A stretch of 50,739 bases of DNA from positions 1 to 50,739 of the forward strand of contig NZ_ASRV01000033.1 in assembly GCF_000401215.1 (NCBI RefSeq), read 5' to 3'. A program made the position numbers and the translations under genes. The notes beneath the pieces are model-generated. The model was not told the DNA's origin, ran no database searches, and worked only from the letters and a program-made list of their open reading frames with translations. Within the stretch, counting starts at the first letter, position 1. Every line of letters starts with the position of its first letter. Of this stretch, positions 28,017-36,520 are shown in pieces. This DNA is from Clostridium sartagoforme AAU1 (GTDB lineage Bacteria; Bacillota; Clostridia; Clostridiales; Clostridiaceae).

Positions 28017-28784
28017 TTATAAATCTAAAGCATCTAATTCATCTTCTTGCTTATTTTTCTTAAATTTGAATTCTGACAATATAAACGCAAGTGTACATGC
28101 AAATATAGCTATACCTGTAACGCTTAATCCAGAGTATGCAGTAGCAAAAAATCCTATTAATAAGAATGGTAACATCTTTGTTGAAAGCATTGTATTTAGA
28201 AGTAATGCAAAACCATATGCTGGTAATATTTTACTTGCTAGAGTCAATCCGCTAGTTAACCATTCAGGAATCGTATCAACAATACTTTTAACTAAATCTG
28301 TTCCAAAATATATTGCTAAAAATATAGGTATAAAATACATTAATGAATATAATATAGGCCCTAATACAATATGAACTCTATATGCTTTTTTATATTCCCC
28401 TTTTTCAATTAATGAATCAGCTGTATGAGTTAAATTAGAAAGAATAGTTCTTAATAAAATTCCAATCATTTGACCTAGTATAGCAATTGGAATAGCAATT
28501 GTTAGTGCTGTTTCTGCATCTGTATTTGATAAAATTGCAAATGCTGTTGCTATTATAGAGCCCATATTCATGTCTGGTGGTGCAGCAGCTCCTATATTTA
28601 CTAACCCTAATGAAATCAATTCGAGAGATGCTCCAACCATTAACCCCTTTTGCATATCTCCTAAAACAATTCCCACTAATGTACTTACAATCAGTGGCCT
28701 TTCAAAATTAAGTCTTCCTAAAAGTCTTGAATCTAAAATACAAAAAACACCAATAAAACCTAGTAATACAGATTTAAGTAACAT
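28017..28784 (-). CDS. PTS mannose/fructose/sorbose-class IIC component
   Basis: A 255-residue integral membrane protein with the IIC-Man pattern: LGRLNFERPLIVSTLVGIVL, then GASLELISLGLVNIGAAAPP with the conserved GA-x-LEL motif, DMNMGSIIATAFAI and several further helices. It forms the sugar channel with IID. The ribosome binding site GGAGG precedes ATG, 25 bases after the IIB gene. It is intact, unlike IID and the SIS enzyme after it. Confidence 0.93.
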   Translation of the reverse strand: MLLKSVLLGFIGVFCILDSRLLGRLNFERPLIVSTLVGIVLGDMQKGLMVGASLELISLGLVNIGAAAPPDMNMGSIIATAFAILSNTDAETALTIAIPIAILGQMIGILLRTILSNLTHTADSLIEKGEYKKAYRVHIVLGPILYSLMYFIPIFLAIYFGTDLVKSIVDTIPEWLTSGLTLASKILPAYGFALLLNTMLSTKMLPFLLIGFFATAYSGLSVTGIAIFACTLAFILSEFKFKKNKQEDELDALDL

Positions 28785-28808
28785 TTTATAACCTCCCTCT
28801 ATTTAAAT

Positions 28809-29279
28809 TTAAATTTTAGATAACAAATCTTCTTTTCTTGAAGTAGGTACTTGTTGCATATATAAATTTATTCCCATGTTTTTTAATTTAACTGAATCAT
28901 TTAATTCATCTTCATTAAGAAAAATTGCATTGCTATATTGTTTTGAATTATCTTTTTTAGCAATTCCACCGTAATTTATTTCTTTAATTTTGTTGTAACC
29001 TTCACAAAACTTTAGTACTGAATTTGTACCACCAAATATAAACATTATATTTTCATTTAATTTTTCTACTTTTGGCATTTTAGACAAAGCTTCTTCTACA
29101 GAAAAAATATTTAACTTTACCCCTGATGGTTTGGTTAAGTTTAATGACATCTTTTTTAATTCATCTTTGGCTGCATTATTATCTACTATGATGATTCTTG
29201 AAATATTTAAGCTTTTTGTCCATGCAAAAACGACTTGTCCATGAAGTAACCTATGGTCTATTCTAACTAGTTTTATCAT
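28809..29279 (-). CDS. PTS mannose-class IIB component
   Basis: A 156-residue cytosolic phosphocarrier. The N-terminal signature MIKLVRIDHRLLHGQVVFAW carries the phosphorylated His (in LLHGQ) of the IIB-Man/Sor fold. The rest (RIIIVDNNAAKDELKKMSLN, LNENIMFIFGGT) fits the family. It overlaps the IIA gene by four bases (ATGA), so they are coupled. It passes phosphate from IIA to the sugar moving through IIC-IID. Confidence 0.94.
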   Translation of the reverse strand: MIKLVRIDHRLLHGQVVFAWTKSLNISRIIIVDNNAAKDELKKMSLNLTKPSGVKLNIFSVEEALSKMPKVEKLNENIMFIFGGTNSVLKFCEGYNKIKEINYGGIAKKDNSKQYSNAIFLNEDELNDSVKLKNMGINLYMQQVPTSRKEDLLSKI

Positions 29280-29695
29280 AAATCTTCCTCCTTTCTATCT
29301 ATAAATTTGTTTAGTAGCTTATTACAATTTATAATTGCACTCTGACTATCTTTAATAAATTCATCTAATAATTCATCTGAAATATTATCTGTTGTTGCTA
29401 TAGAAATAACTAAAGGTAAATTCATTCCTGATATTAAATTTATTTTTGAATACTTCTTCATTAAATCCATAATTTCATTGTTTACACTTCCGCCAAAGAT
29501 ATCTGTTAAAATATAAATTTTATTGATATCATAGTTTTCTATAATTACTTCTTCAATTAAATCTCTTATACTAGTTTCCTCGTCTCTATATGAAGAAAAA
29601 ACCTTTATTGACTCTGTATTTCCTATAATCATGTTTAAAGTATCTTTCATTCCTTTTGCTAATTCACCATGACTTGCTAAAATTATTTGATTCAT
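29276..29695 (-). CDS. PTS mannose-class IIA component
   Basis: A 139-residue cytosolic protein. The phosphorylated His is at residue 9 (MNQIILASHGELAKG), and NLISGMNLPLVISIA is the other IIA-Man hallmark. I place the start at 29695, where AAAGGAGG lies at the right distance; the frame is open further upstream, but that part overlaps the -24/-12 promoter, and transcription should start near 29716. It is the first gene of the operon IIA-IIB-IIC-IID-SIS and receives phosphate from HPr. Confidence 0.93.
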   Translation of the reverse strand: MNQIILASHGELAKGMKDTLNMIIGNTESIKVFSSYRDEETSIRDLIEEVIIENYDINKIYILTDIFGGSVNNEIMDLMKKYSKINLISGMNLPLVISIATTDNISDELLDEFIKDSQSAIINCNKLLNKFIDRKEEDL

Positions 29696-29725
29696 ATTTC
29701 TGCCTCCTTTACTCATTAATTTATT

Positions 29726-29742
29726 AAGCAATATATATGCCA
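29726..29742 (-). promoter_or_regulatory. Sigma-54 (-24/-12) promoter of the PTS operon
   Basis: The minus strand reads TTGGCATATATATTGCTT. The GG (plus 29740-29741) and GC (plus 29728-29729) are exactly ten bases apart, as sigma-54 requires, and fit TGGCAC-N5-TTGC with one mismatch. Transcription would start about 20 bases before the IIA start codon. The LevR-type activator with a GTFTGA loop encoded at the end of the cluster fits this promoter type. Confidence 0.88.
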
Positions 29743-29805
29743 AAGTTTATTTAAGCTTCATATCCCTTATATTTACTATATTTATATCTTCAATTACTAT
29801 TGTTT

Positions 29806-29850
29806 CAACACTTTAAATCATACTAATAAAAGTGTTATGCAAAAGTGTTG
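29806..29850 (-). promoter_or_regulatory. Candidate upstream activator sites for the LevR-type protein
   Basis: On the minus strand the motif CAACACTTTT occurs at 29841-29850, AACACTTTT at 29828-29836 (13 bases apart) and the inverted AAAGTGTTG at 29806-29814. They lie about 70-110 bases upstream of the -24/-12 promoter, the usual position of enhancer sites for sigma-54 activators. Confidence 0.6.
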
Positions 29851-29862
29851 TATATTTTGAGT

Positions 29863-29910
29863 AAAAAAAGACCATATAAAGTCATCTTTACAATGGCACT
29901 TTATATGATC
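29863..29910 (-). terminator. Terminator of the VWA/MoxR operon
   Basis: A 13-bp stem with one G-U pair (GATCATATAAAGT with ACTTTATATGGTC) is followed on the minus strand by TTTTTTTAC. It lies about 50 bases past the stop of the last operon gene at 29961 and insulates the PTS promoter from read-through. Confidence 0.85.
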
Positions 29911-29960
29911 CTTAAATTTCATTTAACTATATAACTAATCTTCTGTAATAATCTATATAT

Positions 29961-32807
29961 TTATATTTTCTTTCTATCGCTCTTTTTCTTAAGAAGAGCA
30001 CTTGTATCTAATGAGTCTTTCTTTGGAACTTCCTTCTCTAACTTTTTCTTTGGTTTTTTACTTTCTTTATCTTTAATTTCATTTTTCTTAGCTGAATTTT
30101 GATTCTCAGCTTCAGCGCTAGATTTAATTTTAAGCTTGTTTTGTTCTTTAGCATCTACTGCTGATATATTATTTCCTTTGATAGCTTTACTTTCTACTTT
30201 CACAGAATTATTATTTTTAGCTATTTTTTCTTTTTTAACCTTATCTTTTCTCTTTTTAAAGAATCTAACTAAATCTATATTTAGCCTTCTATAAACTATA
30301 TCAAGCATAAATAATAAAATACTTATTATTATTAATGGAGTTGTTAAGTTTATCTTTTTATATTCTCTTTGAAGCTTTCCTTCAAAAACTTCCTCTGGCT
30401 TATTTATGAAACTTCCCTTTGTTTCTTTAATTACTACATCTAACTTTTCTCCATTAGTATTAAATTTATATTCATCTGAGTATTGAAGAGCAAATGCGCC
30501 TTTATAGTTGTTTTTTATTTTTCCACTTTCTTCTTCTCTTATGCTGAAATTATAAAATCCTAATGAACTTAGTGGAATATTAGCCTGAAATTTCCCTGGT
30601 TCAACTTGGCTTAATTCAAATTCCCCTTCCTCTCCATTTTCCCCATTATATATCCCTTTAACCTTTGCATCCTTAGATATCTTATCATTATAAAACTCTA
30701 CTTTTGCTTCATTTCCTTCTTGGCTGATATTAAGCTTTCCTTCTTCTCCATACTTTGGAATCGTAAAGTAAACCATATTTTTTATAAGTTGCGGTCCATA
30801 CTCCCACGCCAAATAATTTTTACTCCACTGCCCACTAACATCTGAAGTAAAACTTACTGTTCTTCCTATTCCATATTGCATTGCAGCTAAAATTGGCTCA
30901 TCATGATTAGAACTTAATATTTCAACTGCATTCTCTTTTATAGATGTTCCTATATATCCAAGTAAGCTTGGAATTCCATCTGACGTTTTTACTCCAGCTA
31001 ATATTTCGTGATTACTTAATATCTTAGGAGTAAACTCTTCATTTATTATATAGGTCCCTGCTGATAAAAGAACTTCCTTTGCAAATATTCTTGGAATATC
31101 AGTATATATATCTGTATAATAACTTCTTCCCTTTCCTATTGAAGCAAGCTGATTTAAAAGATCTGCATTAGCGCCTTCACCAACGGCCACCGTTGAAAGA
31201 GTAATATTATTATCATTAAAGTTCTTAAGAAGATTAGCATAGTTATCAAATCCATATCCATCTTGACCATCTGTTAATAATATTGTGTGTTTTATCTTTG
31301 CGCTACTTTGCATTTGCATATTATAACCTTGTTCAAGGGCTGGATAAATTGATGTTCCTCCTCTTATTTGAATTCCTGATATAAGCTCCCTTATAGCTTC
31401 TTTATCTCCAACCTTTTGAAGAGGTACTACCTCATCGTAAGTATCATCAAAAGCTATTACTGATATCTCATCTACTTCTCTTAAATTTTCTAATGCCTTC
31501 ATCGCAGCTTCCTTAGCCAAAGTTAGTTTACTAACTCCACCTCCCTCAGCACTCATACTACCTGATTTATCTATTATTAAGTTAATACTTATTGCTGGAA
31601 CTTCATTTTTCCCTCTCTTATCCATATAAACAGGTAATACTTTTTCAAGTGAAGTATCTTTATATCCTCCAAGAGCATAGGAATCCTCACCCCCAAAAGT
31701 AATTAATCCGCCGCCATAATCTTTTACATAGTCTTCTATATTATCCATAAATCCATTACTTAAATCGTCTCTATGAACATCATTTAAAACTATTGATTTA
31801 TATTCAAGTAATTCATTTAAAGTACTTGGTGATGCACTTGGTGATATTTTCTTAATATTAGCACCTGAGTTTACTAATATTTCTTCTAATGCCTTTGAAT
31901 CGCCCTTAACTCCATTAATAAGAAGAATATTGGGCTTATCCATTACATTTGTAAAAGTGCTAAATTCATTATTAACTTTGTTTTTATCTCCATCTGCTTC
32001 TATTAGCACTCTATATCCCTTAAACCCACCTGAACTTTGCTTGTCTTTAAATACAAAGGAGTTTTTCCCTTTTTGTATTTGTACCTGTTGTTCTCCAACT
32101 TTGTTCCTACCTGAAAATAATGTAAGTTTTGCCTTTGTTGCATAATTTGATTTTATATCAATAGAAACCGAAAATTCCTCCCCTACAGATATATTATCTG
32201 GTACCTTTACATTATCAACGTAGATTTCATCACCTTTTTCACCAGTAATTTTATAAACTTTAAAATCTATTTTTTGCTCATTTATTAATGGTATGGATTT
32301 TAATATATCTCCTTGATTTTCCTCACCATCAGTTATTAAAACTATTCTTCTAGAACCGCCTCTTTCAAATAATCCCAAAGCACTTTCTACTGCCTCTTGA
32401 ATATTTGTTGCTGTTACAACTGGCTTTTCATTTATTGATTTATATTCTTTTTTCTTATTTAATACCTTATCAATCTTCGAGTTATCACCAAATAAAACTA
32501 CTCCTGCTTTATTTCCTCTTGGCATTGACTCTATAGCTGTAGATATAAAATCCTTTCCTGATTCTTCAAAGTCACTTGCACTTTCTGATACATCAAGTAA
32601 GAATACAGTTGATATATTTCTACCTTTTAAATTTATAGTTATATTTCCAAATGCTAATATTAAAAGTATAAATATTACTACTCTACTTATAAATACTGCA
32701 ATTTCATTTTTACTCCATGGTTTATATTTTTTAAAGCTATAATACATAAAGGCAAAAATAACTGGAATCAATATTAAAAAGTATAAATTTCCTATTTCTA
32801 TTTTCAT
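29961..32807 (-). CDS. Membrane protein with two VWA domains and a glutamine-amidotransferase-like region
   Basis: A 948-residue protein. Two N-terminal helices (FLILIPVIFAFMYYSFKKY, VVIFILLILAFGNI) are followed by a first VWA domain with a degenerate MIDAS (FLLDVSESASDF). Then come an Ig-like stretch, a GATase1-like domain (KPNILLINGVKGDSKAL, GGGLITFGGEDSYALGGY) and a second VWA with a full MIDAS DKSGSMS and TILLTDGQDGYG. A beta-rich region, a C-terminal helix (LIIISILLFMLDIVY) and a Lys/Glu-rich cytoplasmic tail of about 110 residues complete it. It is the last gene of the operon and likely works as a metal-dependent protein-binding scaffold partnered with MoxR. The substrate is unknown. 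Confidence 0.88.
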   Translation of the reverse strand: MKIEIGNLYFLILIPVIFAFMYYSFKKYKPWSKNEIAVFISRVVIFILLILAFGNITINLKGRNISTVFLLDVSESASDFEESGKDFISTAIESMPRGNKAGVVLFGDNSKIDKVLNKKKEYKSINEKPVVTATNIQEAVESALGLFERGGSRRIVLITDGEENQGDILKSIPLINEQKIDFKVYKITGEKGDEIYVDNVKVPDNISVGEEFSVSIDIKSNYATKAKLTLFSGRNKVGEQQVQIQKGKNSFVFKDKQSSGGFKGYRVLIEADGDKNKVNNEFSTFTNVMDKPNILLINGVKGDSKALEEILVNSGANIKKISPSASPSTLNELLEYKSIVLNDVHRDDLSNGFMDNIEDYVKDYGGGLITFGGEDSYALGGYKDTSLEKVLPVYMDKRGKNEVPAISINLIIDKSGSMSAEGGGVSKLTLAKEAAMKALENLREVDEISVIAFDDTYDEVVPLQKVGDKEAIRELISGIQIRGGTSIYPALEQGYNMQMQSSAKIKHTILLTDGQDGYGFDNYANLLKNFNDNNITLSTVAVGEGANADLLNQLASIGKGRSYYTDIYTDIPRIFAKEVLLSAGTYIINEEFTPKILSNHEILAGVKTSDGIPSLLGYIGTSIKENAVEILSSNHDEPILAAMQYGIGRTVSFTSDVSGQWSKNYLAWEYGPQLIKNMVYFTIPKYGEEGKLNISQEGNEAKVEFYNDKISKDAKVKGIYNGENGEEGEFELSQVEPGKFQANIPLSSLGFYNFSIREEESGKIKNNYKGAFALQYSDEYKFNTNGEKLDVVIKETKGSFINKPEEVFEGKLQREYKKINLTTPLIIISILLFMLDIVYRRLNIDLVRFFKKRKDKVKKEKIAKNNNSVKVESKAIKGNNISAVDAKEQNKLKIKSSAEAENQNSAKKNEIKDKESKKPKKKLEKEVPKKDSLDTSALLKKKSDRKKI

Positions 32808-32821
32808 CTCTTCTTTGCCTC

Positions 32822-34609
32822 CTAATTTCCTCTCTTATACATAATCCATTCAAAAGCTACTACTGAAATAGCCAATATTATAAGTAATGGAGCAAGATTT
32901 AAACCCCTTCTCAAATCAGCCTTTGCATTACTTATATTCTCACTTTCGCCAATATTATTTACATTAGTATTACTTTCCTTTTCTGATGGAAAGTTAACTG
33001 AAAATAGTTCTTTTTTCTCTAAAACATTTAGTTTATAAACTCCAAGTTCACTATCTTCTTTTATATCATCCCCTGATTTTATTTCTAATGTTTTTCCACT
33101 TGGATATGTTAAAGTTATATTATTATCTAAAGATAACCCTTTAGCTATTATCTTTTCTCCAGCTTTAAAATTACTCTTATAAACCATTCCACTTGATATT
33201 AAATTTTCTCCAAGTTCATACATTAATATAGGAAATTCCTTTTTAAGTGCAAAATCACTATTATGAAGATCAAATGATAAAGCCGCTATTTTCCTTCCAT
33301 CAATTTCTCCCTTGAATCCTATATAACTTTCATCTATATTTAAGAAGCCTCTTCCATAGTAAGGAATTTCTATTGCATTATACTTAGCAGCAGTAAATGT
33401 TGTATCTTCTAAGTACTTTGAAAGTTCTCCTATAACAGCTTTAGCCTCTCCCCCTTCTCCACCTGAAACAACCTTAAAGAATTCATTGGAGCTTGGATTA
33501 ATAAATAATATACTTCCTTTCGATGGGATTATATCTGGAGTAACATTATCAAATACATATAAATCATATTCATCTGCACTTGTTAAATTTGATGCATCAT
33601 TAGTTTTATATACTTCTGTATTTTCAATACTACCAAAAGCTCTTTCTAAAAATACATTTTGTTCTGTAACTATAAGAATCTTATTTACCTTTTTCTTTCC
33701 CACCACATTGTTATAAGTATTGTCTCCAGAAATCATATCTTTTCTAGATAATTCTCCCTTTAATACTTCACCATTTATCTTAGGAAAGTCAAAAGTTAAA
33801 GTTTTATTTTCTCCTTCTTGCAATTGCAAACTTTCGACAGCTACAAGTTCTTCGCCATCATAAAGAGAAAAATCGCCTTCGTAAACTCCTATTCCTCTAT
33901 TTGTTATAGTTGCTATAACTCTTACCTTATCCTCTAAAAACTTATGAGATACATTATCCACAGATGCATTTATTCCTGAGTTAGCTAATGATATAACCTT
34001 TCCATTAACATCACCTAATGAAAATTCTTTATCTGTAAAAGCTATAACTTCGTATTCTTCTTCAATTCCTTGGCCTATTGCTTTTATAAATGATAAAGTA
34101 TCATTTATATCTCCAGTATTATAACTTTGAGGTATTGAATCAATTATTTCATTAGAGGCTTCTTTATTAAAATCTCCATTTTGAAGTAAATTACTACTTC
34201 CATCAAAGCTTATTATAAAAGCATTAGTATCATCCTTTGTTGATTGTAAAAACTCTTTTGCTAAATTCTTGCTTTCATCTAACCTGGTATTACTGCCATA
34301 TTCTGCACTCATGCTTGCAGTATTATCTAATACTAAAATAATATTTTTATAACTCTTGCCTCCAAAGTTTAAAAAAGGTCTCATTAAACTAAAAATAAGG
34401 GCAATCAATGTTATTATTTGAAGTAGTAACATAATATTTTTTCTTAGCTTTTCCCATGGTGTGTTTGCTCTAGTATTTTTATATACTTCATTCCACAAAA
34501 GTGTTGAAGATATAACCTCTTCTTTATACTTTCTTTTCAATATATAAAGCATTATTAAAAGAGGAATTGTTATTAATAAGAATAAGGGCCAAAAATTTGT
34601 AAATCCCAT
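32822..34609 (-). CDS. BatA-type VWA membrane protein
   Basis: A 595-residue protein with the BatA/aerotolerance N-terminus: FWPLFLLITIPLLIMLYILK followed by a second helix (IMLLLQIITLIALIFSL). The VWA domain has VLDNTASMSAEYGS (a MIDAS-like DxTxS), then a CARDB-like beta domain (VRVIATITNRGIGVYEGDFS), an amidotransferase-like part and a C-terminal helix (LAPLLIILAISVVAFEW). It lies between DUF58 and the second VWA gene. In this family VWA proteins and MoxR ATPases act together in assembling or activating other proteins. Confidence 0.88.
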   Translation of the reverse strand: MGFTNFWPLFLLITIPLLIMLYILKRKYKEEVISSTLLWNEVYKNTRANTPWEKLRKNIMLLLQIITLIALIFSLMRPFLNFGGKSYKNIILVLDNTASMSAEYGSNTRLDESKNLAKEFLQSTKDDTNAFIISFDGSSNLLQNGDFNKEASNEIIDSIPQSYNTGDINDTLSFIKAIGQGIEEEYEVIAFTDKEFSLGDVNGKVISLANSGINASVDNVSHKFLEDKVRVIATITNRGIGVYEGDFSLYDGEELVAVESLQLQEGENKTLTFDFPKINGEVLKGELSRKDMISGDNTYNNVVGKKKVNKILIVTEQNVFLERAFGSIENTEVYKTNDASNLTSADEYDLYVFDNVTPDIIPSKGSILFINPSSNEFFKVVSGGEGGEAKAVIGELSKYLEDTTFTAAKYNAIEIPYYGRGFLNIDESYIGFKGEIDGRKIAALSFDLHNSDFALKKEFPILMYELGENLISSGMVYKSNFKAGEKIIAKGLSLDNNITLTYPSGKTLEIKSGDDIKEDSELGVYKLNVLEKKELFSVNFPSEKESNTNVNNIGESENISNAKADLRRGLNLAPLLIILAISVVAFEWIMYKRGN

Positions 34610-34636
34610 GACTTCCTCCTTTTATTGGATTGTGCC

Positions 34637-35521
34637 TTAATACAATACTCTTTTCTTGTTAAATTCACCTAATATAATATCTTCAATTTCCATAGATGAA
34701 TTTACACTTATGAATTTACCACCATATTTCTTTGTAATATCTTCAATAGATTTTTTATAAGCTTTTAAAGTACTTTTGTATTCCTTTATCAGACTTGGAG
34801 TTAAACTCATCTTTACATTTTCACTTGTCTCACTGTCTATAAAAGTAATTTCATTATTAAACTCTGGATTAATTTCTTCATTTGATAGTATTTGAACTAA
34901 GATTATATCTTGTTTTTTAAATGCTAAATACTTAAGAGCATCTTCTAAATCTTTTAATCCTTCATTATTTAAAAAATCAGATACAACTATAGATACACCT
35001 CTTGGAGTTAATGGTCTCTTCTTTATACTGCTTGTAAGATCTGTTTTACCATCAAATTCAATATTTTCTAATTCTCTTAGTATTCTTTGAAAGGCCTTGT
35101 TCCCAGCTGCTGATTTTATACTTTGTATATCACCACTATCCATAGTGTTTATATTTACTCTATCTAGATTATTTAAGACAATATAACTTAAAGCCGCAAC
35201 TACTTTTAATGCAGTATCTTTTTTGTTCTCATTTCCATAATCCATTGATTTACTTTTATCAACAAAGAAATTAAAAACCCCTTCTCTTTCTTCCATAAAA
35301 ACTTTTACAAAAAACTTATCGAATCTACCATATGCATTCCAATCTATTCGTCTAAAATCATCACCTGGAGCATATTCTCTATAATCTGAAAACTCTACAG
35401 AAACTCCCTTTGCTTTTGACTTTCTTCCCCCTTGTGTCCCTGAGGAAAGCTTAAAATTTATATGCATATTTATTTTATTTAGCTTTTTAAAAAAGTCCTC
35501 ATTAAATATCCTTTCACTCAT
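34637..35521 (-). CDS. DUF58 family protein
   Basis: A 294-residue cytosolic protein with the DUF58 hallmark GRRKSKAKGVSVEFSDYREY and YAPGDDFRRIDWNAYGRFDK, then a VWA-like fold (FFVDKSKSMDYGNENKKDTA, SIVVSDFLNNEGL). DUF58 genes nearly always sit next to MoxR ATPases and VWA proteins; here MoxR ends three bases upstream. The exact activity is unknown; the protein is thought to present clients to the MoxR ATPase. Confidence 0.93.
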   Translation of the reverse strand: MSERIFNEDFFKKLNKINMHINFKLSSGTQGGRKSKAKGVSVEFSDYREYAPGDDFRRIDWNAYGRFDKFFVKVFMEEREGVFNFFVDKSKSMDYGNENKKDTALKVVAALSYIVLNNLDRVNINTMDSGDIQSIKSAAGNKAFQRILRELENIEFDGKTDLTSSIKKRPLTPRGVSIVVSDFLNNEGLKDLEDALKYLAFKKQDIILVQILSNEEINPEFNNEITFIDSETSENVKMSLTPSLIKEYKSTLKAYKKSIEDITKKYGGKFISVNSSMEIEDIILGEFNKKRVLY

Positions 35522-35524
35522 TTA

Positions 35525-36508
35525 TTACACAACCTTTAAATCTTCTAGTATCTTATCTATAATACTTTCTTCGGTTAAACCTTCAGTTATAGCATCAAAG
35601 TTTAATATTATTCTGTGTCTTAAAATAGGATAAGCTAATGCTTTTATATCATCAAAGGATACATTTAATCGCCCTTCCATAACAGCCCTTACTTTTGCTC
35701 CGCTGATAATACCTTGTGCTGCTCTTGGGCTAGCTCCTGCTTCTACATATTTTTTAACAAACTCTGAGCCTTCTGGAATTTCAGGATGAGTTGCTAATAT
35801 AAGCTTTAATGCAAATTCCTTAACTGCTTCTGCAAGTTTTATTTCTCTAATTGTTTCTCTTATCTTTAATATTTCATCACCTTCAAGAACAGGATCAAAT
35901 TCAACTTTGTTATTAGTTAATGTTAAATCCATAATTTCTTTAAGCTCTTGAAGATTTGGAAAATCTACATTTAACTTAAATAAAAATCTATCTAATTGTG
36001 CTTCTGGAAGTGGATATGTTCCTTCTTGCTCTATTGGATTTTGAGTTGCAAGCACCATAAATGGCTTTGACATTTCATAAGTTGTCTTACCAACTGTTAC
36101 TGTTTTTTCTCCCATAGCTTCAAGTAATGCAGATTGAGTTTTAGGAGTTGCTCTATTTATTTCATCTGCCAATAGTAAGTTCGTAAATACTGGTCCTTTT
36201 TCAAATTTAAATAAAGTTTTATCATTTTCTTTAACTACTATATTTGTTCCAACTACGTCTGCTGGCATTAAGTCTGGTGTAAACTGTATTCTAGAAAAAC
36301 TTAAATTCAACACTTTTCCTATTGTTTTTACTAATTGAGTTTTTCCCATTCCAGGCATACCCTCTAAAAGTACATTACCATCTGCAAAAATAGCAACTAA
36401 AACATTTCTAATTATATCCTTTTGTCCTATAATTCCTTTTGCTATTTCTTCCTCACATCTTTTTATTTTCGTTGAAACCTCTATCATTTCTTTTTCGTTT
36501 ATTTCCAT
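35525..36508 (-). CDS. MoxR-family AAA+ ATPase
   Basis: A 327-residue ATPase with Walker A GMPGMGKTQLVKT, Walker B LLLADEINRATPKTQSALLE, sensor motif MVLATQNPIEQEGTYPLPEA, the arginine region QLDRFLFKLNVDFPN and a C-terminal lid domain (GASPRAAQGIISGAKVRAV). MoxR proteins are chaperone-like and work with VWA-domain proteins. I prefer the ATG at 36508 because AGAGGTGAG lies just before it. It is tightly packed with DUF58 downstream and the Gly-rich membrane protein upstream. Confidence 0.95.
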   Translation of the reverse strand: MEINEKEMIEVSTKIKRCEEEIAKGIIGQKDIIRNVLVAIFADGNVLLEGMPGMGKTQLVKTIGKVLNLSFSRIQFTPDLMPADVVGTNIVVKENDKTLFKFEKGPVFTNLLLADEINRATPKTQSALLEAMGEKTVTVGKTTYEMSKPFMVLATQNPIEQEGTYPLPEAQLDRFLFKLNVDFPNLQELKEIMDLTLTNNKVEFDPVLEGDEILKIRETIREIKLAEAVKEFALKLILATHPEIPEGSEFVKKYVEAGASPRAAQGIISGAKVRAVMEGRLNVSFDDIKALAYPILRHRIILNFDAITEGLTEESIIDKILEDLKVV

Positions 36509-36520
36509 CTTTCTCACCTC

